DNA of 64,000 nucleotides from Arthrobacter sp. AL12 (GCF_029960645.1 NZ_JASBQY010000002.1:134161-198160); one strand, 5' to 3'. Positions 42,707 to 52,080 are shown, numbered from the stretch's first letter. The notes: generated by a model not told the origin, from the sequence alone. Program-made: numbers and translations.

Positions 42707-43651
42707 CTACTTGACCGGGCTGCTGCGGGCCAGGTCGGCGGCGTTGGTGGCCGCGCTCATCAGCAGGGCGGCGGCGAGCATGTGCGCCGCGACCAGGAGC
42801 GCCGGGATGCCGTTGTAGTACTGCGTGAAGCCGATGGCGGCCTGCAGCACTGTGACGCCCAGAAGCATCATGACGGCGGTGCGGAACGGGCCGGGGGTCC
42901 GGTCGCGGATGACGAGGTACAGCGCGAACAGCGCCCCGGCGGTCACCAGGTAGGCCGGCACGGCGTGGATGTGCGAGAACAGGTCCCAGTCCAGGTTGTT
43001 GCGCGGCGCATCGGCGTCGCCCGCGTGCGGGCCCGCTCCGGTGACCACAACACCCAGGCAAACGGCCAGGGCGGAGAACAGCGCGACGGCGGTCATCAGC
43101 GGGCGCGCGACACCCGGCAGGGCCGGCAGTTCAGCGACCCGGAAGCGGCCCGTCCGCCCGTAGGCACGGTTGACCAGCAGGGTGGCCACGACCACCAGCG
43201 CCATGGAGACCAGGAAGTGCAGGCCGACGACCCAGGGGTTCAGCTGGGTCAACACCGTGATGCCGCCGATGACGGCCTGCGCCGGGATGCTGGCGAGCAG
43301 GCCGAGGGCCAGCAGGAAGAGGTCGCGCCGTTCCCTGCGGAGGTTCCAGAGGTACACCAGCATGGCGACGGCGACGGCGGCCAGCGCGAACGTCAGGAGG
43401 CGGTTGCCGAACTCGATGATGCCGTGGATGCCCATTTCCGGGGTGTTCACGAGCGACGCGTCCGTGCAGCGCGGCCAGGTGGGGCAGCCCAGGCCCGAGG
43501 AGGTCAGGCGGACCGCGCCGCCGGTCACGATCAGGACGGTCTGGCCGATCAGGGACAGCACCGCCAGCCGCTGCACCGTCTTGTTGACCGTGACGGGCAG
43601 CCAGGCGATGTTCCGGGACGCGGTAAGGGGAGGGCGGGAGGCCGTGCTCAC
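42707..43651 (-). CDS. ctaA: Haem A synthase (COX15/CtaA)
   Basis: The 314-residue, eight-helix membrane protein converts haem O to haem A. The conserved His residues are visible (GIHGIIEFGNR, GLHFLVS, SHIHAVPAY, AAHMLAAAL). The extracellular Cys pair LGCPTWPRC, which is typical of CtaA, is also visible. The GTG at 43651 starts 7 nt after the ABC permease stop. Longer versions (to 43723) run into that gene. It probably forms a minus-strand operon with the ABC-2 transporter genes. Confidence 0.93.
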   Translation of the reverse strand: MSTASRPPLTASRNIAWLPVTVNKTVQRLAVLSLIGQTVLIVTGGAVRLTSSGLGCPTWPRCTDASLVNTPEMGIHGIIEFGNRLLTFALAAVAVAMLVYLWNLRRERRDLFLLALGLLASIPAQAVIGGITVLTQLNPWVVGLHFLVSMALVVVATLLVNRAYGRTGRFRVAELPALPGVARPLMTAVALFSALAVCLGVVVTGAGPHAGDADAPRNNLDWDLFSHIHAVPAYLVTAGALFALYLVIRDRTPGPFRTAVMMLLGVTVLQAAIGFTQYYNGIPALLVAAHMLAAALLMSAATNAADLARSSPVK

Positions 43652-43658
43652 AGATTTC

Positions 43659-44468
43659 TCAATTCCATTTGAACCATCGGGTGGCTGCGCCGCCGGCGAT
43701 CGCCGTCCAGAGCAGCAGGACAAGTACCGGGACAGGACTGACGGTCCCGGACAGGAAGGCTTCGCGCATGGCCTGTCCCAGGGCGCCGGAGGGGAGGAAC
43801 TGCACGATCGACTCCAGCAGGGCGGGCAGCCGTTCGGCCGGGATCACGATCCCGCCGAGGGCACCGAGCAGGATCCACAGCAGGTTGGTGATCGCGAGGG
43901 TCGCCTCCGGACGGACCGTTCCGGCGACGAGCAGGCCCAGCGCGGTGAAGGCCGCCGCACCGAGCACCAGCAGCACGAGGCCCGGGGCCCAGCCCAGCGG
44001 ATCCGGCTGCCAGCCCAGCAGCAGGGCCACGGCAGTGACCACCAGCACCTGCAGCGCCAGGACCGCAAGGACCGCAAGGATCTTCCCGGCGATCAGCCCG
44101 GTACGCCCCAGGGGAGTGGTGGAAAGGAACCGCAGGACCCCGTAGCGGCGGTCAAAACCGGTGGAGATGCCCTGGCCGGTGAACGCGGTGGACATGGCAC
44201 ACAGCGCGAGGATCCCGGGCACGGCAACATTGATCCGGCTCGCGCCGAACCCGTCCAGCAAGGGCGTGACCGTCAGGCCCACCATGGCCAACAGCGGCAG
44301 CACGACCGCCAGGATCAGCTGTTCGCCGTTTCTGAGCATGGTGACCGTCTCGTACTTCCCCTGCAGCACGATGCGCCGCAGCAGTGGCGCCGGGGCGCTC
44401 CCGAGGGTGCGGGCCGGCGCGGCGCTGCCGGGCCGTGCGCTGCCCAGAGCGGCACTGTCGCGGGTCAT
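43659..44468 (-). CDS. ABC-2 type transporter permease
   Basis: The 269-residue protein has about six hydrophobic segments from residue 50 onward and the ABC-2 domain pattern, including TTPLGRTGLIAGKIL and PAERLPALLESIVQFLPSGAL before the last helix. It pairs with the ATPase encoded immediately upstream (ATGA overlap). The substrate is unknown; linkage to ctaA and to the suf operon is common in this group and hints at a link to haem or cofactor handling, which is an inference. Confidence 0.88.
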   Translation of the reverse strand: MTRDSAALGSARPGSAAPARTLGSAPAPLLRRIVLQGKYETVTMLRNGEQLILAVVLPLLAMVGLTVTPLLDGFGASRINVAVPGILALCAMSTAFTGQGISTGFDRRYGVLRFLSTTPLGRTGLIAGKILAVLAVLALQVLVVTAVALLLGWQPDPLGWAPGLVLLVLGAAAFTALGLLVAGTVRPEATLAITNLLWILLGALGGIVIPAERLPALLESIVQFLPSGALGQAMREAFLSGTVSPVPVLVLLLWTAIAGGAATRWFKWN

Positions 44469-45436
44469 CGGATCTCCCTTCCGGAGATGTCGAGAAAGAC
44501 GTCCTCAAGGCTGCGGGCTTCAAGGCTCAGCGAGCGGGGCATGATTCCCCGCGCAGCCCACCACGCGGTGATCGCCGCGAGGTCCGCGGCGGTCAGCGCG
44601 CCGGTGGCGGCGTAGCTGCCGGCCCGTGCCTCGGTGACGTTGACGCCGTCGGGCAGCACCCCGGTGAAGTCCAGCCCGGGGTCGGCCTCGAACAGCAGGG
44701 TGCGGATGTGCTGCTCCCCGGCCTCCGGCGGGAGGGGGTGCTGCAGGAGTTGGGCGACGGTCCCCTCGGCCACATTGCGGCCGGCGTCGATGATGTAGAC
44801 GTAATCGGCGAGGCGCTGGGCGTCGTCCATGAGGTGGGTGGTCAGGACGATCCCCATCCCGCGGTTCCGGAGTTCGGAGATGAGCTCGAACACAAGCTGG
44901 CGCGACTGCGGGTCCAGGCCGGCGCTCGGCTCGTCCAGGAACAGCACCTCGGGGTTGCCCACCAGCGCGGCCGCGAGCGCGAGCCGCTGCTTCTGCCCGC
45001 CGGAGAGCCGCCGCACGGACGTCCGGCTGAAGGAGTCGATGCCCAGGCGCTCGATGAGCTCCCCGACCGGCCACGGGTCCTGGTACATCCCGGCAACATG
45101 CTTAAGCAGCGGAATGGGGCGGGCCGACGGCGGCAGACCGCCGTCCTGCAGCATCACCCCGACGCGGGCCCGCAGCGCGGCCCCCGCGGTGTCCGGGTCC
45201 TCGCCGAGGAGGCTGATGCTGCCGTGCGTGCGTTTCTGCAGACCCTGCGCGCACTCGATGGTGGTCGTCTTTCCCGCGCCGTTGGCCCCCAGCAGGGCCG
45301 TGACCTGTCCGCGTTCGGCGACGAGGGAAAGGCCGCTGACCACGCGCAGCATTTTGCCGTCGAGGGTGGGCAGCGGCCCAACATCCTTGACTAGCCCGCT
45401 GATGGACAGGACGGGGGATTCGGGGGATCGCACCAC
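44465..45436 (-). CDS. ABC transporter ATP-binding protein
   Basis: The 323-residue ATPase has Walker A GANGAGKTT near 50-58, signature LSGGQKQRLALAAAL, Walker B VLFLDEPSAGLD and the switch His in TTHLMDD. A C-terminal regulatory extension of about 90 residues follows, as in CcmA/NatA-type exporter ATPases. It is coupled by ATGA to the permease gene. The start is GTG at 45436, with a second GTG at 45433. It is divergent from sufR. Confidence 0.92.
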   Translation of the reverse strand: MVRSPESPVLSISGLVKDVGPLPTLDGKMLRVVSGLSLVAERGQVTALLGANGAGKTTTIECAQGLQKRTHGSISLLGEDPDTAGAALRARVGVMLQDGGLPPSARPIPLLKHVAGMYQDPWPVGELIERLGIDSFSRTSVRRLSGGQKQRLALAAALVGNPEVLFLDEPSAGLDPQSRQLVFELISELRNRGMGIVLTTHLMDDAQRLADYVYIIDAGRNVAEGTVAQLLQHPLPPEAGEQHIRTLLFEADPGLDFTGVLPDGVNVTEARAGSYAATGALTAADLAAITAWWAARGIMPRSLSLEARSLEDVFLDISGREIR

Positions 45437-45590
45437 AGCATTCTACGGGATGTAGTACGTGCCGTTCCGGCCGTCGGCGGGACCCGGGCCGGGGAACGGC
45501 GCGCGGGGGCGGCTCCGGGGTGCCGCTCCCGCAGGGGACCGAAGATCTGCAGGGGGCCAAAGATAGCCATGCCTTACTGGTCCGGGGGAC

Positions 45591-45614
45591 TAAATTACGA
45601 CATGATTGTGTTGT
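45591..45614 (+). promoter_or_regulatory. sufR -10 box with overlapping imperfect palindrome
   Basis: TAAATT at 45591-45596 is a good -10 match. Directly after it lies ACGACA-TGATTG-TGTTGT (45597-45614), an imperfect palindrome with five of six pairs. Sitting at the start site of its own operon, it is a candidate SufR operator. The -35 is unclear. Confidence 0.45.
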
Positions 45615-45625
45615 GTATTCCATGA
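45602..45625 (+). CDS. Possible 7-codon leaderless leader ORF (MIVLCIP)
   Basis: An ATG lies 5 nt after the -10 box and opens a seven-codon frame, MIVLCIP, ending in TGA. The TGA overlaps the sufR ATG (ATGA at 45622-45625). Because sufR has no Shine-Dalgarno sequence, re-initiation after this mini-ORF would explain its translation. The frame contains one Cys codon. It is very short, so chance occurrence is possible. Confidence 0.35.
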   Translation: MIVLCIP

Positions 45626-46515
45626 GCCCCTCAACTTCTGTTGCGCCCGCCGGGCGCGGCCGTCTGCGTGCGGCGTCGACCGCCGCGTCGGCGCCAGCGG
45701 AATCGGTGACACCGGGACCAGTGACACCGGGATCCATGGCCGCCCAGGCGGCGACCGCTTTCCCGGCGGTCGACGCCGAAGAGCGCACCCGGGACCGCGT
45801 ACTGAACGCGGTACTGGAACACGGCCCCATCAGCGCCGCCGAACTCGGCGACCTGCTGGGTTTCACGCCAGCCGCGGTCCGGCGGCACCTGGACCACCTC
45901 TCACGCAGTGGCGTGATTGAGGTCAAGCGCGCAGCCCGCGCCGGCGCCGGGGCAGGGCGCCCCGCCCGCCGCTATGTCCTGAGTTCCCAGGGGCAGTCCA
46001 CGCTGGGCAACGACTACCTGGACATCGCCACCCTGGCCCTGCAGCGCCTCGGCGAAATGGCCGGGCCCGACGCCGTGCGGCAGTTCGCCGTCGAACGCTT
46101 CGGGGAAATGGAACGCCGCTACGCGCCGGAGATCGACGCCGCCGGCCCGGACATCACCGCCCGCGCCCGGGCGCTGTCCGAGGCGCTGAGCCGCGACGGG
46201 TTTGTGGCCTCCACCACCTCGATCGAGGCCAAAGCCCCCCTGCCGGCGGCACTCTCCAGCGTGCAGCTCTGCCAGGGACACTGCCCCATCCAGCAACTTG
46301 CGGCGCAGTTCCCGGTGTTCTGCGACGTCGAGACCGACGTGTTCTCCCGGCTGGTCGGCGTCGACGTCCGCCGGCTCTCCACGCTGGCACGCGGCGGGCA
46401 CGTCTGCACCACCCACATACCTACAGGCCGTCCGGCGGCCAGGGGGCCTCACAGCCCCGCAACCACCCCGGGCAGCCTGGACGAAGTATCCAACCATCTG
46501 CAAGAAAGGCCGTGA
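45622..46515 (+). CDS. sufR: SufR-type Fe-S sensing transcriptional regulator
   Basis: The 297-residue protein has an N-terminal winged helix ([20 protein letters not shown], then [19 protein letters not shown] at about 80-98). A C-terminal domain carries cysteines [19 protein letters not shown], which in SufR proteins hold a [4Fe-4S] cluster. As first gene of the suf operon it probably represses the operon when Fe-S supply is adequate. The first 55 residues are Ala/Pro/Thr-rich and unconserved. The ATG at 45622 lacks a Shine-Dalgarno sequence; a GTG at 45613 is an alternative. Its TGA touches the sufB ATG (TGATG). Confidence 0.88.
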   Translation: MSPSTSVAPAGRGRLRAASTAASAPAESVTPGPVTPGSMAAQAATAFPAVDAEERTRDRVLNAVLEHGPISAAELGDLLGFTPAAVRRHLDHLSRSGVIEVKRAARAGAGAGRPARRYVLSSQGQSTLGNDYLDIATLALQRLGEMAGPDAVRQFAVERFGEMERRYAPEIDAAGPDITARARALSEALSRDGFVASTTSIEAKAPLPAALSSVQLCQGHCPIQQLAAQFPVFCDVETDVFSRLVGVDVRRLSTLARGGHVCTTHIPTGRPAARGPHSPATTPGSLDEVSNHLQERP

Positions 46516-47978
46516 TGACGGACCAACTATCAGAGAAGAAGGTTGCTGAATCCACTGTGATTTCGGAGATTCTCGAAAAGAATCCCGAGCTCCACGGAAT
46601 CGGAACCTATGAGTACGGCTGGTCCGACAAGAACGACGTCGGAGCCAACGCCCGCCGCGGCATCAACGAGGACGTCGTCCGCGACATTTCGGCCAAGAAG
46701 AGTGAGCCGAAGTGGATGCTGGACCTGCGCCTCAAGGGTCTGAAGTACTTCGACCGCAAGCCCATGCCGACCTGGGGCGCTGACCTCTCCGGCATCGACT
46801 TCGACAACATCAAGTACTTCGTGCGGTCCACGGAGAAGCAGGCCAACACCTGGGAAGACCTGCCCGAGGACATCCGGAACACCTACGAGAAGCTGGGCAT
46901 CCCGGAAGCCGAGCGCAGCCGCCTCGTCTCCGGTGTCGCCGCCCAGTACGAGTCCGAGGTCGTCTACCACCAGATCCGCGAGGACCTGGAACAGCAGGGC
47001 GTCATCTTCCTGGACACGGACACCGCGCTGCGCGAGCACCCGGAGATCTTCCAGGAGTACTTCGGCACCATCATCCCGGTGGGCGACAACAAGTTCGCTT
47101 CGCTGAACACGGCCGTCTGGTCCGGCGGTTCCTTCGTGTACGTGCCCAAGGGCGTCCACGTGGACATCCCCCTGCAGGCCTACTTCCGCATCAACACGGA
47201 AAACATGGGCCAGTTCGAGCGCACGCTGATCATCGCGGACGAGGACTCCTACGTCCACTACATCGAGGGCTGCACCGCGCCAATCTACACCTCGGATTCG
47301 CTGCACTCCGCCGTGGTGGAAATCATCGTGAAGAAGGGCGCCCGCGTCCGCTACACGACCATCCAGAACTGGTCCACCAACGTGTACAACCTGGTCACCA
47401 AGCGCGCCATCTGCGAAGAGGGCGCCACGATGGAGTGGATCGATGGCAACATCGGCTCCAAGGTCACCATGAAGTACCCGGCCGTCTACCTCGTCGGCGA
47501 GGGCGCGAAGGGCGAGACCCTGTCCATCGCATTCGCAGGCGAAGGCCAGCACCAGGACACCGGCTCGAAGATGGTCCACATCGCGCCGAACACCAAAAGC
47601 TCCATCGTTTCCAAGTCCGTGGCCCGCGGCGGCGGCCGCGCCGCCTACCGCGGCCTGGTCCAGGTCCGCGAAGGCGCCAAGCACTCGGCCAACACGGTCC
47701 GGTGTGACGCGCTCCTCGTGGACACCATCAGCCGTTCGGACACGTACCCCTACATCGACATCCGCGAGGATGACGTCACGATGGGGCACGAGGCCACGGT
47801 GTCGCGGGTCAGCGAAGAGCAGCTGTTCTACCTGATGTCCCGCGGCATGCGCGAAGACGAGGCCATGGCGATGATCGTCCGCGGCTTCATCGAGCCGATT
47901 GCCCGTGAGCTGCCGATGGAATACGCCCTTGAGCTGAACCGCCTGATTGAACTGCAGATGGAAGGATCGGTCGGTTAA
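46515..47978 (+). CDS. sufB: Fe-S cluster scaffold subunit SufB
   Basis: The 487-residue SufB, with SufC and SufD, assembles Fe-S clusters in the cytosol. The beta-helix core includes [24 protein letters not shown], and the C-terminal SUF domain contains [20 protein letters not shown] and the Cys-containing [11 protein letters not shown]. The ATG at 46515 has AGAAAGG 5 nt upstream; a GTG at 46512 is in frame. It overlaps the sufR stop by 1 nt and the sufD start by 1 nt. Confidence 0.97.
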   Translation: MTDQLSEKKVAESTVISEILEKNPELHGIGTYEYGWSDKNDVGANARRGINEDVVRDISAKKSEPKWMLDLRLKGLKYFDRKPMPTWGADLSGIDFDNIKYFVRSTEKQANTWEDLPEDIRNTYEKLGIPEAERSRLVSGVAAQYESEVVYHQIREDLEQQGVIFLDTDTALREHPEIFQEYFGTIIPVGDNKFASLNTAVWSGGSFVYVPKGVHVDIPLQAYFRINTENMGQFERTLIIADEDSYVHYIEGCTAPIYTSDSLHSAVVEIIVKKGARVRYTTIQNWSTNVYNLVTKRAICEEGATMEWIDGNIGSKVTMKYPAVYLVGEGAKGETLSIAFAGEGQHQDTGSKMVHIAPNTKSSIVSKSVARGGGRAAYRGLVQVREGAKHSANTVRCDALLVDTISRSDTYPYIDIREDDVTMGHEATVSRVSEEQLFYLMSRGMREDEAMAMIVRGFIEPIARELPMEYALELNRLIELQMEGSVG

Positions 47979-49264
47979 TGACTGACATCACTACTGAAAA
48001 GGCCCGCATCGGCGCGCCCTCAGCCAAGCCGTTCATCAACGGCTTCACGGAGGAAGGCGAAAGCCTTTCACCGCTGAACGCCAGGGAGTCCAAGGCCCCG
48101 CTCGCCGGCGAGGCCGTCAAGCGGCACTCGCACGGCGGCGGCGTCGGCATTCCGGACAGCTCACGCGCCGGACGACTGACCTCCTATAAGCTCGCGGACT
48201 TCAAGCCGCTGACCGGCATGGAGGAGGACTGGCGCTTCACCCCGCTCAAGCGCCTTCGCGGCCTGCACACCGAGGTCCTCAACGGCACCGCACCGTCCGT
48301 GAGCGTCACCGCCCCGGACAGCGTCACCGTTGAGACCGTCGGCCGTGAGGACCGCCGGATCGGCTCCGCCGCGATCCCCGAGGACCGCGTCTCCGCGAAC
48401 GCCTGGGAAAACTTCACCGAAGCCACCGTCATCACGGTCCCGGCCGAGGTCCAGGTCGACGGCGAGGTCAGCGTCCTGCTGACCGGCCAGGGCACCGCGG
48501 CCTCCGCCCAGCACGTGGTGATTGTCGCGGAGAGGTTCTCCAAGTCCGTTGTCGTCCTGGACCACCAGGGCACCGCGGTCGTGGCGGAGAACGTCGAGAT
48601 CCTCGTGGAGGACGGCGCGCAGCTGACGGTCATCTCGCTCCAGGAATGGAACGACGACGCCGTGCACGCCTCCTCCCAGCAGGTCAAGCTCGGCCGCGAC
48701 GCCAAGTTCAAGCACATCGTCGTCAGCCTCGGCGGCGACCTGGTGCGGGTCACCCCGTCGGCCCGCTTCACCGCCCCGGGCGCCGAAGTGGAACTGTTCG
48801 GCCTGTACTTCGCCGACGCCGGCCAGCACCTGGAGCAGCGCCTCTTCGTGGACCACGCCGTCGCGAACTGCAAGTCCAACGTCCTGTACAAGGGCGCCCT
48901 GCAGGGCCGCAACGCGCACACCGTCTGGGTGGGTGACGTCCTGATCCGCAAGGAAGCAGAAGGCACCGACACCTATGAGGCAAACCGCAACCTGGTCCTC
49001 ACCGACGGCGCCCGCGCCGACTCCGTGCCGAACCTGGAAATCGAGACCGGCCTGATCGCCGGCGCCGGCCACGCCAGCGCCACCGGACGGTTCGATGACC
49101 AGCACCTGTTCTACCTGATGGCCCGCGGCATTCCGGAAGAGGTGGCCCGCCGTCTGGTGGTCCGCGGCTTCCTGAACGAGATCATCCAGCAGATCAAGGT
49201 TCCCGCCATCGAGGAGCGCCTCACAGCCGCCGTCGAACGCGAACTCGCGGCAACGAACCACTAG
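47978..49264 (+). CDS. sufD: Fe-S cluster assembly protein SufD
   Basis: The 428-residue paralogue of SufB is the structural partner in SufBC2D. The SUF domain ends with FDDQHLFYLMARGIPEEVARRLVVRGF, and the conserved HASATGRF block contains the His implicated in cluster assembly. The ATG overlaps the sufB stop (TAATG). A 31-bp gap leads to the Rieske gene. Confidence 0.96.
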   Translation: MTDITTEKARIGAPSAKPFINGFTEEGESLSPLNARESKAPLAGEAVKRHSHGGGVGIPDSSRAGRLTSYKLADFKPLTGMEEDWRFTPLKRLRGLHTEVLNGTAPSVSVTAPDSVTVETVGREDRRIGSAAIPEDRVSANAWENFTEATVITVPAEVQVDGEVSVLLTGQGTAASAQHVVIVAERFSKSVVVLDHQGTAVVAENVEILVEDGAQLTVISLQEWNDDAVHASSQQVKLGRDAKFKHIVVSLGGDLVRVTPSARFTAPGAEVELFGLYFADAGQHLEQRLFVDHAVANCKSNVLYKGALQGRNAHTVWVGDVLIRKEAEGTDTYEANRNLVLTDGARADSVPNLEIETGLIAGAGHASATGRFDDQHLFYLMARGIPEEVARRLVVRGFLNEIIQQIKVPAIEERLTAAVERELAATNH

Positions 49265-49295
49265 TTCGCAGCACTAGAGAACACGGAAAGCATCA

Positions 49296-49655
49296 ATGAC
49301 TGAACAGCCAAGAGGCGAGCTCGTCTGCAACGCCAGTGAGATCCAACTCAAGCAGGCGCTGCGGATCCTGGTCGACGACTACCCTGTCGCGATCGTGAAG
49401 GACTCGATGGGCGAGATCCATGCCATCGGCGACACCTGCTCGCACGCCGACATCTCCCTTTCCGAGGGTGAGGTGGAAGGCTGCAAGATCGAGTGCTGGG
49501 GCCACGGCTCCCAGTTCGATCTGCGCAGCGGCGAGCCGCTCCAGCTGCCGGCCTATGATCCTGTCCCGGTTTTCGCCGTGACCGTCCTGGATGACGAGGT
49601 CTACGTGGACTTCACCAACGTCCTGAACGGCGCCGAGGCCCCGAACTTCAGCTAG
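49296..49655 (+). CDS. Rieske [2Fe-2S] ferredoxin-like protein
   Basis: The 119-residue protein is a single Rieske domain. It has CSH at 48-50 and CWGH at 67-70, the Cys/His ligand pattern C-x-H...C-x2-H of dioxygenase-type Rieske ferredoxins. There is no membrane anchor. Its place between sufD and sufC is seen in other Actinobacteria and suggests a function in or dependence on Suf assembly, for instance as electron carrier or cluster recipient. GGAAAG lies just upstream of the ATG. Confidence 0.93.
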   Translation: MTEQPRGELVCNASEIQLKQALRILVDDYPVAIVKDSMGEIHAIGDTCSHADISLSEGEVEGCKIECWGHGSQFDLRSGEPLQLPAYDPVPVFAVTVLDDEVYVDFTNVLNGAEAPNFS

Positions 49656-49744
49656 CTGCCGGCAGCCGGCAACCCGCACAACAGAACTTATCGACAAGAA
49701 ACCGCACAGTGCCGGAGGGCACCGTGCAGAGGAGAACAAGGCAT

Positions 49745-50542
49745 ATGTCTACTCTTGAGATCAAGGACCTGCACGTCAGCATTGACACCGAGCAGGGCAC
49801 GAAGGAAATCCTGAAGGGCGTCAGCCTGACCATCCGGACCGGCGAAACCCACGCCATCATGGGTCCGAACGGTTCCGGCAAGTCCACCCTGGCGTCCACC
49901 ATCGCCGGGCACCCGCGCTACAACGTCACCTCCGGCACCATCACGCTGGACGGCGAAGACGTCCTGGCGATGAGCGTGGACGAGCGCGCCCGCGCCGGCC
50001 TGTTCCTGGCCATGCAGTACCCCGTCGAGGTTCCCGGCGTCAGCATGACGAACTTCCTGCGGACCGCCAAGACTGCCATCGACGGCGAAGCACCCAAGCT
50101 GCGGACCTGGACCAAGGACGTCAAGGCCGCCATGGCGCAGCTGCGCATCGACGCCGACTTCACCCAGCGCAACGTCAACGAGGGCTTCTCCGGCGGCGAG
50201 AAGAAACGCGTCGAGATCCTTCAGCTGGAACTGTTCAAGCCCAAGTTCGCCATCCTGGACGAGACCGACTCGGGCCTGGACGTCGACGCGCTCAAGGTCG
50301 TCTCCGAGGGTGTCAACCGCGCCCACGCCGAGGGCAAGATGGGCACCTTGCTCATCACGCACTACACGCGGATCCTGCGTTACATCAAGCCGGAATTCGT
50401 CCACGTGTTCGTGGACGGCCAGGTAGTGGAAGAGGGCGGCCCGGAGCTCGCCGACCGCCTCGAAGAAGAAGGCTACGACCGCTACGCCACCGGCGCCGGA
50501 GCAGCCACCATCGCTGCCGCGTCCGCTGCAGCACAGGCCTAG
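49745..50542 (+). CDS. sufC: Fe-S assembly ATPase SufC
   Basis: The 265-residue ABC-type ATPase has Walker A GPNGSGKST near 39-47, signature FSGGEKKRVEILQLEL and Walker B FAILDETDSGLD, all characteristic of SufC. It drives conformational change of SufBD. The ATG at 49745 has AGAGGAG 10 nt upstream; an in-frame start at 49709 is unconserved. The last 20 residues form an Ala-rich tail. Confidence 0.97.
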   Translation: MSTLEIKDLHVSIDTEQGTKEILKGVSLTIRTGETHAIMGPNGSGKSTLASTIAGHPRYNVTSGTITLDGEDVLAMSVDERARAGLFLAMQYPVEVPGVSMTNFLRTAKTAIDGEAPKLRTWTKDVKAAMAQLRIDADFTQRNVNEGFSGGEKKRVEILQLELFKPKFAILDETDSGLDVDALKVVSEGVNRAHAEGKMGTLLITHYTRILRYIKPEFVHVFVDGQVVEEGGPELADRLEEEGYDRYATGAGAATIAAASAAAQA

Positions 50543-50555
50543 TTAGGACATCACC

Positions 50556-50888
50556 ATGACCGAACTCAATGTGGCCCGCACGAGCCTCGAGGATGTCGAA
50601 GAAGCACTCAAGGATGTGATCGACCCTGAACTGGGCGTGAACATCGTTGACCTCGGGCTGCTGTACGGACTGAAGTACTCAGACGACGACGGCGCCCTGC
50701 TGATCGACATGACGCTCACCACGGCCGCCTGCCCGCTCACCGATGTGATCGAGGAGCAGGTCGGCAAGTCCCTGGATGGTGTCGTCGACGAATGGCGCCT
50801 CAACTGGGTCTGGATGCCGCCGTGGGGTCCGGAGCGGATCACCGAGGACGGCCGCGACCAGATGCGCGCGCTGGGCTTCAACATCTAG
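50556..50888 (+). CDS. sufT: MIP18/DUF59 Fe-S maturation protein (SufT-like)
   Basis: The 110-residue DUF59 protein has DPELGVNIVDLGLLYGL near 24-40 and the conserved Cys in TTAACPLTD. It belongs to the MIP18/SufT group, which aids delivery of Fe-S clusters to target proteins. It is the last recognisable gene of the operon, 13 nt after sufC. No sufS or sufU follows; strong hairpins and a convergent gene come next. Confidence 0.93.
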   Translation: MTELNVARTSLEDVEEALKDVIDPELGVNIVDLGLLYGLKYSDDDGALLIDMTLTTAACPLTDVIEEQVGKSLDGVVDEWRLNWVWMPPWGPERITEDGRDQMRALGFNI

Positions 50889-50901
50889 ATCCCCACCGCC
50901 T

Positions 50902-50984
50902 CCCTTGCCTCGCTTCGCTCGGCCAGGGAACCCTCCCCGCTACCTCCCCAATCTCGCACGCTCGTTTGGGGCCCCTCGGTAGCG
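50902..50984. repeat. Clustered hairpins downstream of sufT
   Basis: CCCTTGCC (50902-50909) faces GGCCAGGG (50921-50928). It is followed by a two-tier stem: CGCTACC (50938-50944) with GGTAGCG (50978-50984), and inside it CCCCAA (50946-50951) with TTGGGG (50966-50971). No coding signal is visible. It may be a structured 3' end or an intergenic element. Confidence 0.55.
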
Positions 50985-51017
50985 TGGGCCCAGGCGGCGG
51001 AGGCCCCTGACATGAAA

Positions 51018-51065
51018 ACGACGGCGGCAGGTCCCCTTCCACGGAAGGGGACCGGCCGCCGTCGT
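51018..51065. terminator. Bidirectional terminator sufT / metallopeptidase
   Basis: The long stem ACGACGGCGGC (51018-51028) with GCCGCCGTCGT (51055-51065) is continued, after one mismatch, by GGTCCCCTTCC (51030-51040) with GGAAGGGGACC (51043-51053). On the minus strand it is followed by TTTT, suiting the metallopeptidase gene. Confidence 0.75.
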
Positions 51066-51134
51066 CGTTCATCGATTGCTCCGTAGCGGCCCTTCAGGGA
51101 CCCCTAAACGGCAGTTACGGAGCAGCGGACCGGG

Positions 51135-52022
51135 TTACGGGGTGGCGACGGCGAAAGTGTCGCACTGGTTGATGTCGCCGGTTGTGTAACCCCGGTAGAA
51201 CCACTGCTGCCGCTGCGCGCTGGACCCGTGGGTCCAGGACTCGGGCGAGACCCGGCCGGTCGTCGCCTGCTGGATCCGGTCATCGCCGACAGCCGAGGCG
51301 GCCGACAGGGCGTCCTGCAGGTCCTTCTCCGTCAACGGATCAAGGAACGGCAGCCCGGTCTTGGGGTCCTCCTGGGTGGTGGCGTAGCGGACCCACAGTC
51401 CGGCGTAGCAGTCGGCCTGGAGTTCCACCCGGACAGCCCCCGATTCCGGTCCCTGGGGATCCTGCTGGGCCTGGTCGAGGTTCCCGAGCACGTTCTGGAT
51501 GTGGTGGCCGAACTCGTGGGCCACCACATACTCCTGTGCGAGCGGTCCGCCGGAGGAGCCGAAGCGGTCCACCAGCTCCTGGAAAAAGCCCGGGTCGAAG
51601 TACGCGGTGGTGTCCGCGGGGCAGTAGAAGGGCCCCACCTCCGACGTCGCGGCGCCGCATCCGGTGTTGGTGCCGCGCGTGAAGATCACGGTTTCCGGCT
51701 GCGGGTACTGCTTGTTGTACTGGGCGAGGTAGGCCGGCCAGAAAGCGTTCAGGCTGTTCACCGTGCCGACGATCCGGCAGTCCAGGCGGGCATCCGCGTC
51801 GGCGCCGCTGGCGCAGGCCGGAGCCGTGCCCTGGCTCTGCGCTCCGGGGTCCTGCGTGGTGCCGGCCAGGCCTTCGAGCAGGCTCGGATTGATACCGAGC
51901 AGCGCCGCGATCAGCAGGATAATGCCGCCGCCGATCCCGCCGCCGACTTTGGCGCCGCGGCCCATGCCGCGCCGGTCCTGGACCTGCGAGGGATCCAGTT
52001 GGACGTTGTCATTAAAACTCAT
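51135..52022 (-). CDS. Putative neutral zinc metallopeptidase (YpfJ family)
   Basis: The 295-residue protein has a short cytoplasmic N-terminus and one membrane helix (about 26-43), then an extracellular peptidase domain. The zinc motif HEFGHH and the downstream ELQADCYAG (Glu ligand) are those of the YpfJ/PF04228 family. Four or more cysteines (CASG, LDCRI, TGCG, FYCP) suggest disulfides. The family function is unknown. The ATG at 52022 is preceded by TATTGT 6 nt upstream, so it looks leaderless. It is divergent from the AMP-ligase gene, with 58 bp between starts. Confidence 0.88.
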   Translation of the reverse strand: MSFNDNVQLDPSQVQDRRGMGRGAKVGGGIGGGIILLIAALLGINPSLLEGLAGTTQDPGAQSQGTAPACASGADADARLDCRIVGTVNSLNAFWPAYLAQYNKQYPQPETVIFTRGTNTGCGAATSEVGPFYCPADTTAYFDPGFFQELVDRFGSSGGPLAQEYVVAHEFGHHIQNVLGNLDQAQQDPQGPESGAVRVELQADCYAGLWVRYATTQEDPKTGLPFLDPLTEKDLQDALSAASAVGDDRIQQATTGRVSPESWTHGSSAQRQQWFYRGYTTGDINQCDTFAVATP

Positions 52023-52066
52023 GCTGTCACAATATCGCGTCCCCGCTTTCGGGCCGCCCCGGCCCG

Positions 52067-52079
52067 GTAAAGTTGGTCT
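52067..52079 (+). promoter_or_regulatory. AMP-ligase promoter with candidate shared operator
   Basis: GTAAA-GTT-GGTCT (52067-52079) overlaps the -10 box TAAAGT (52068-52073), and the ATG follows at 52081 (leaderless). The bioY leader contains GTAAA-TCG-GTTCT (57167-57179), identical at 9 of the 10 arm positions. Both resemble the BioQ operator GTAAC-N3-GTTCA described in corynebacteria. Confidence 0.45.
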
Positions 52080-52080
52080 G

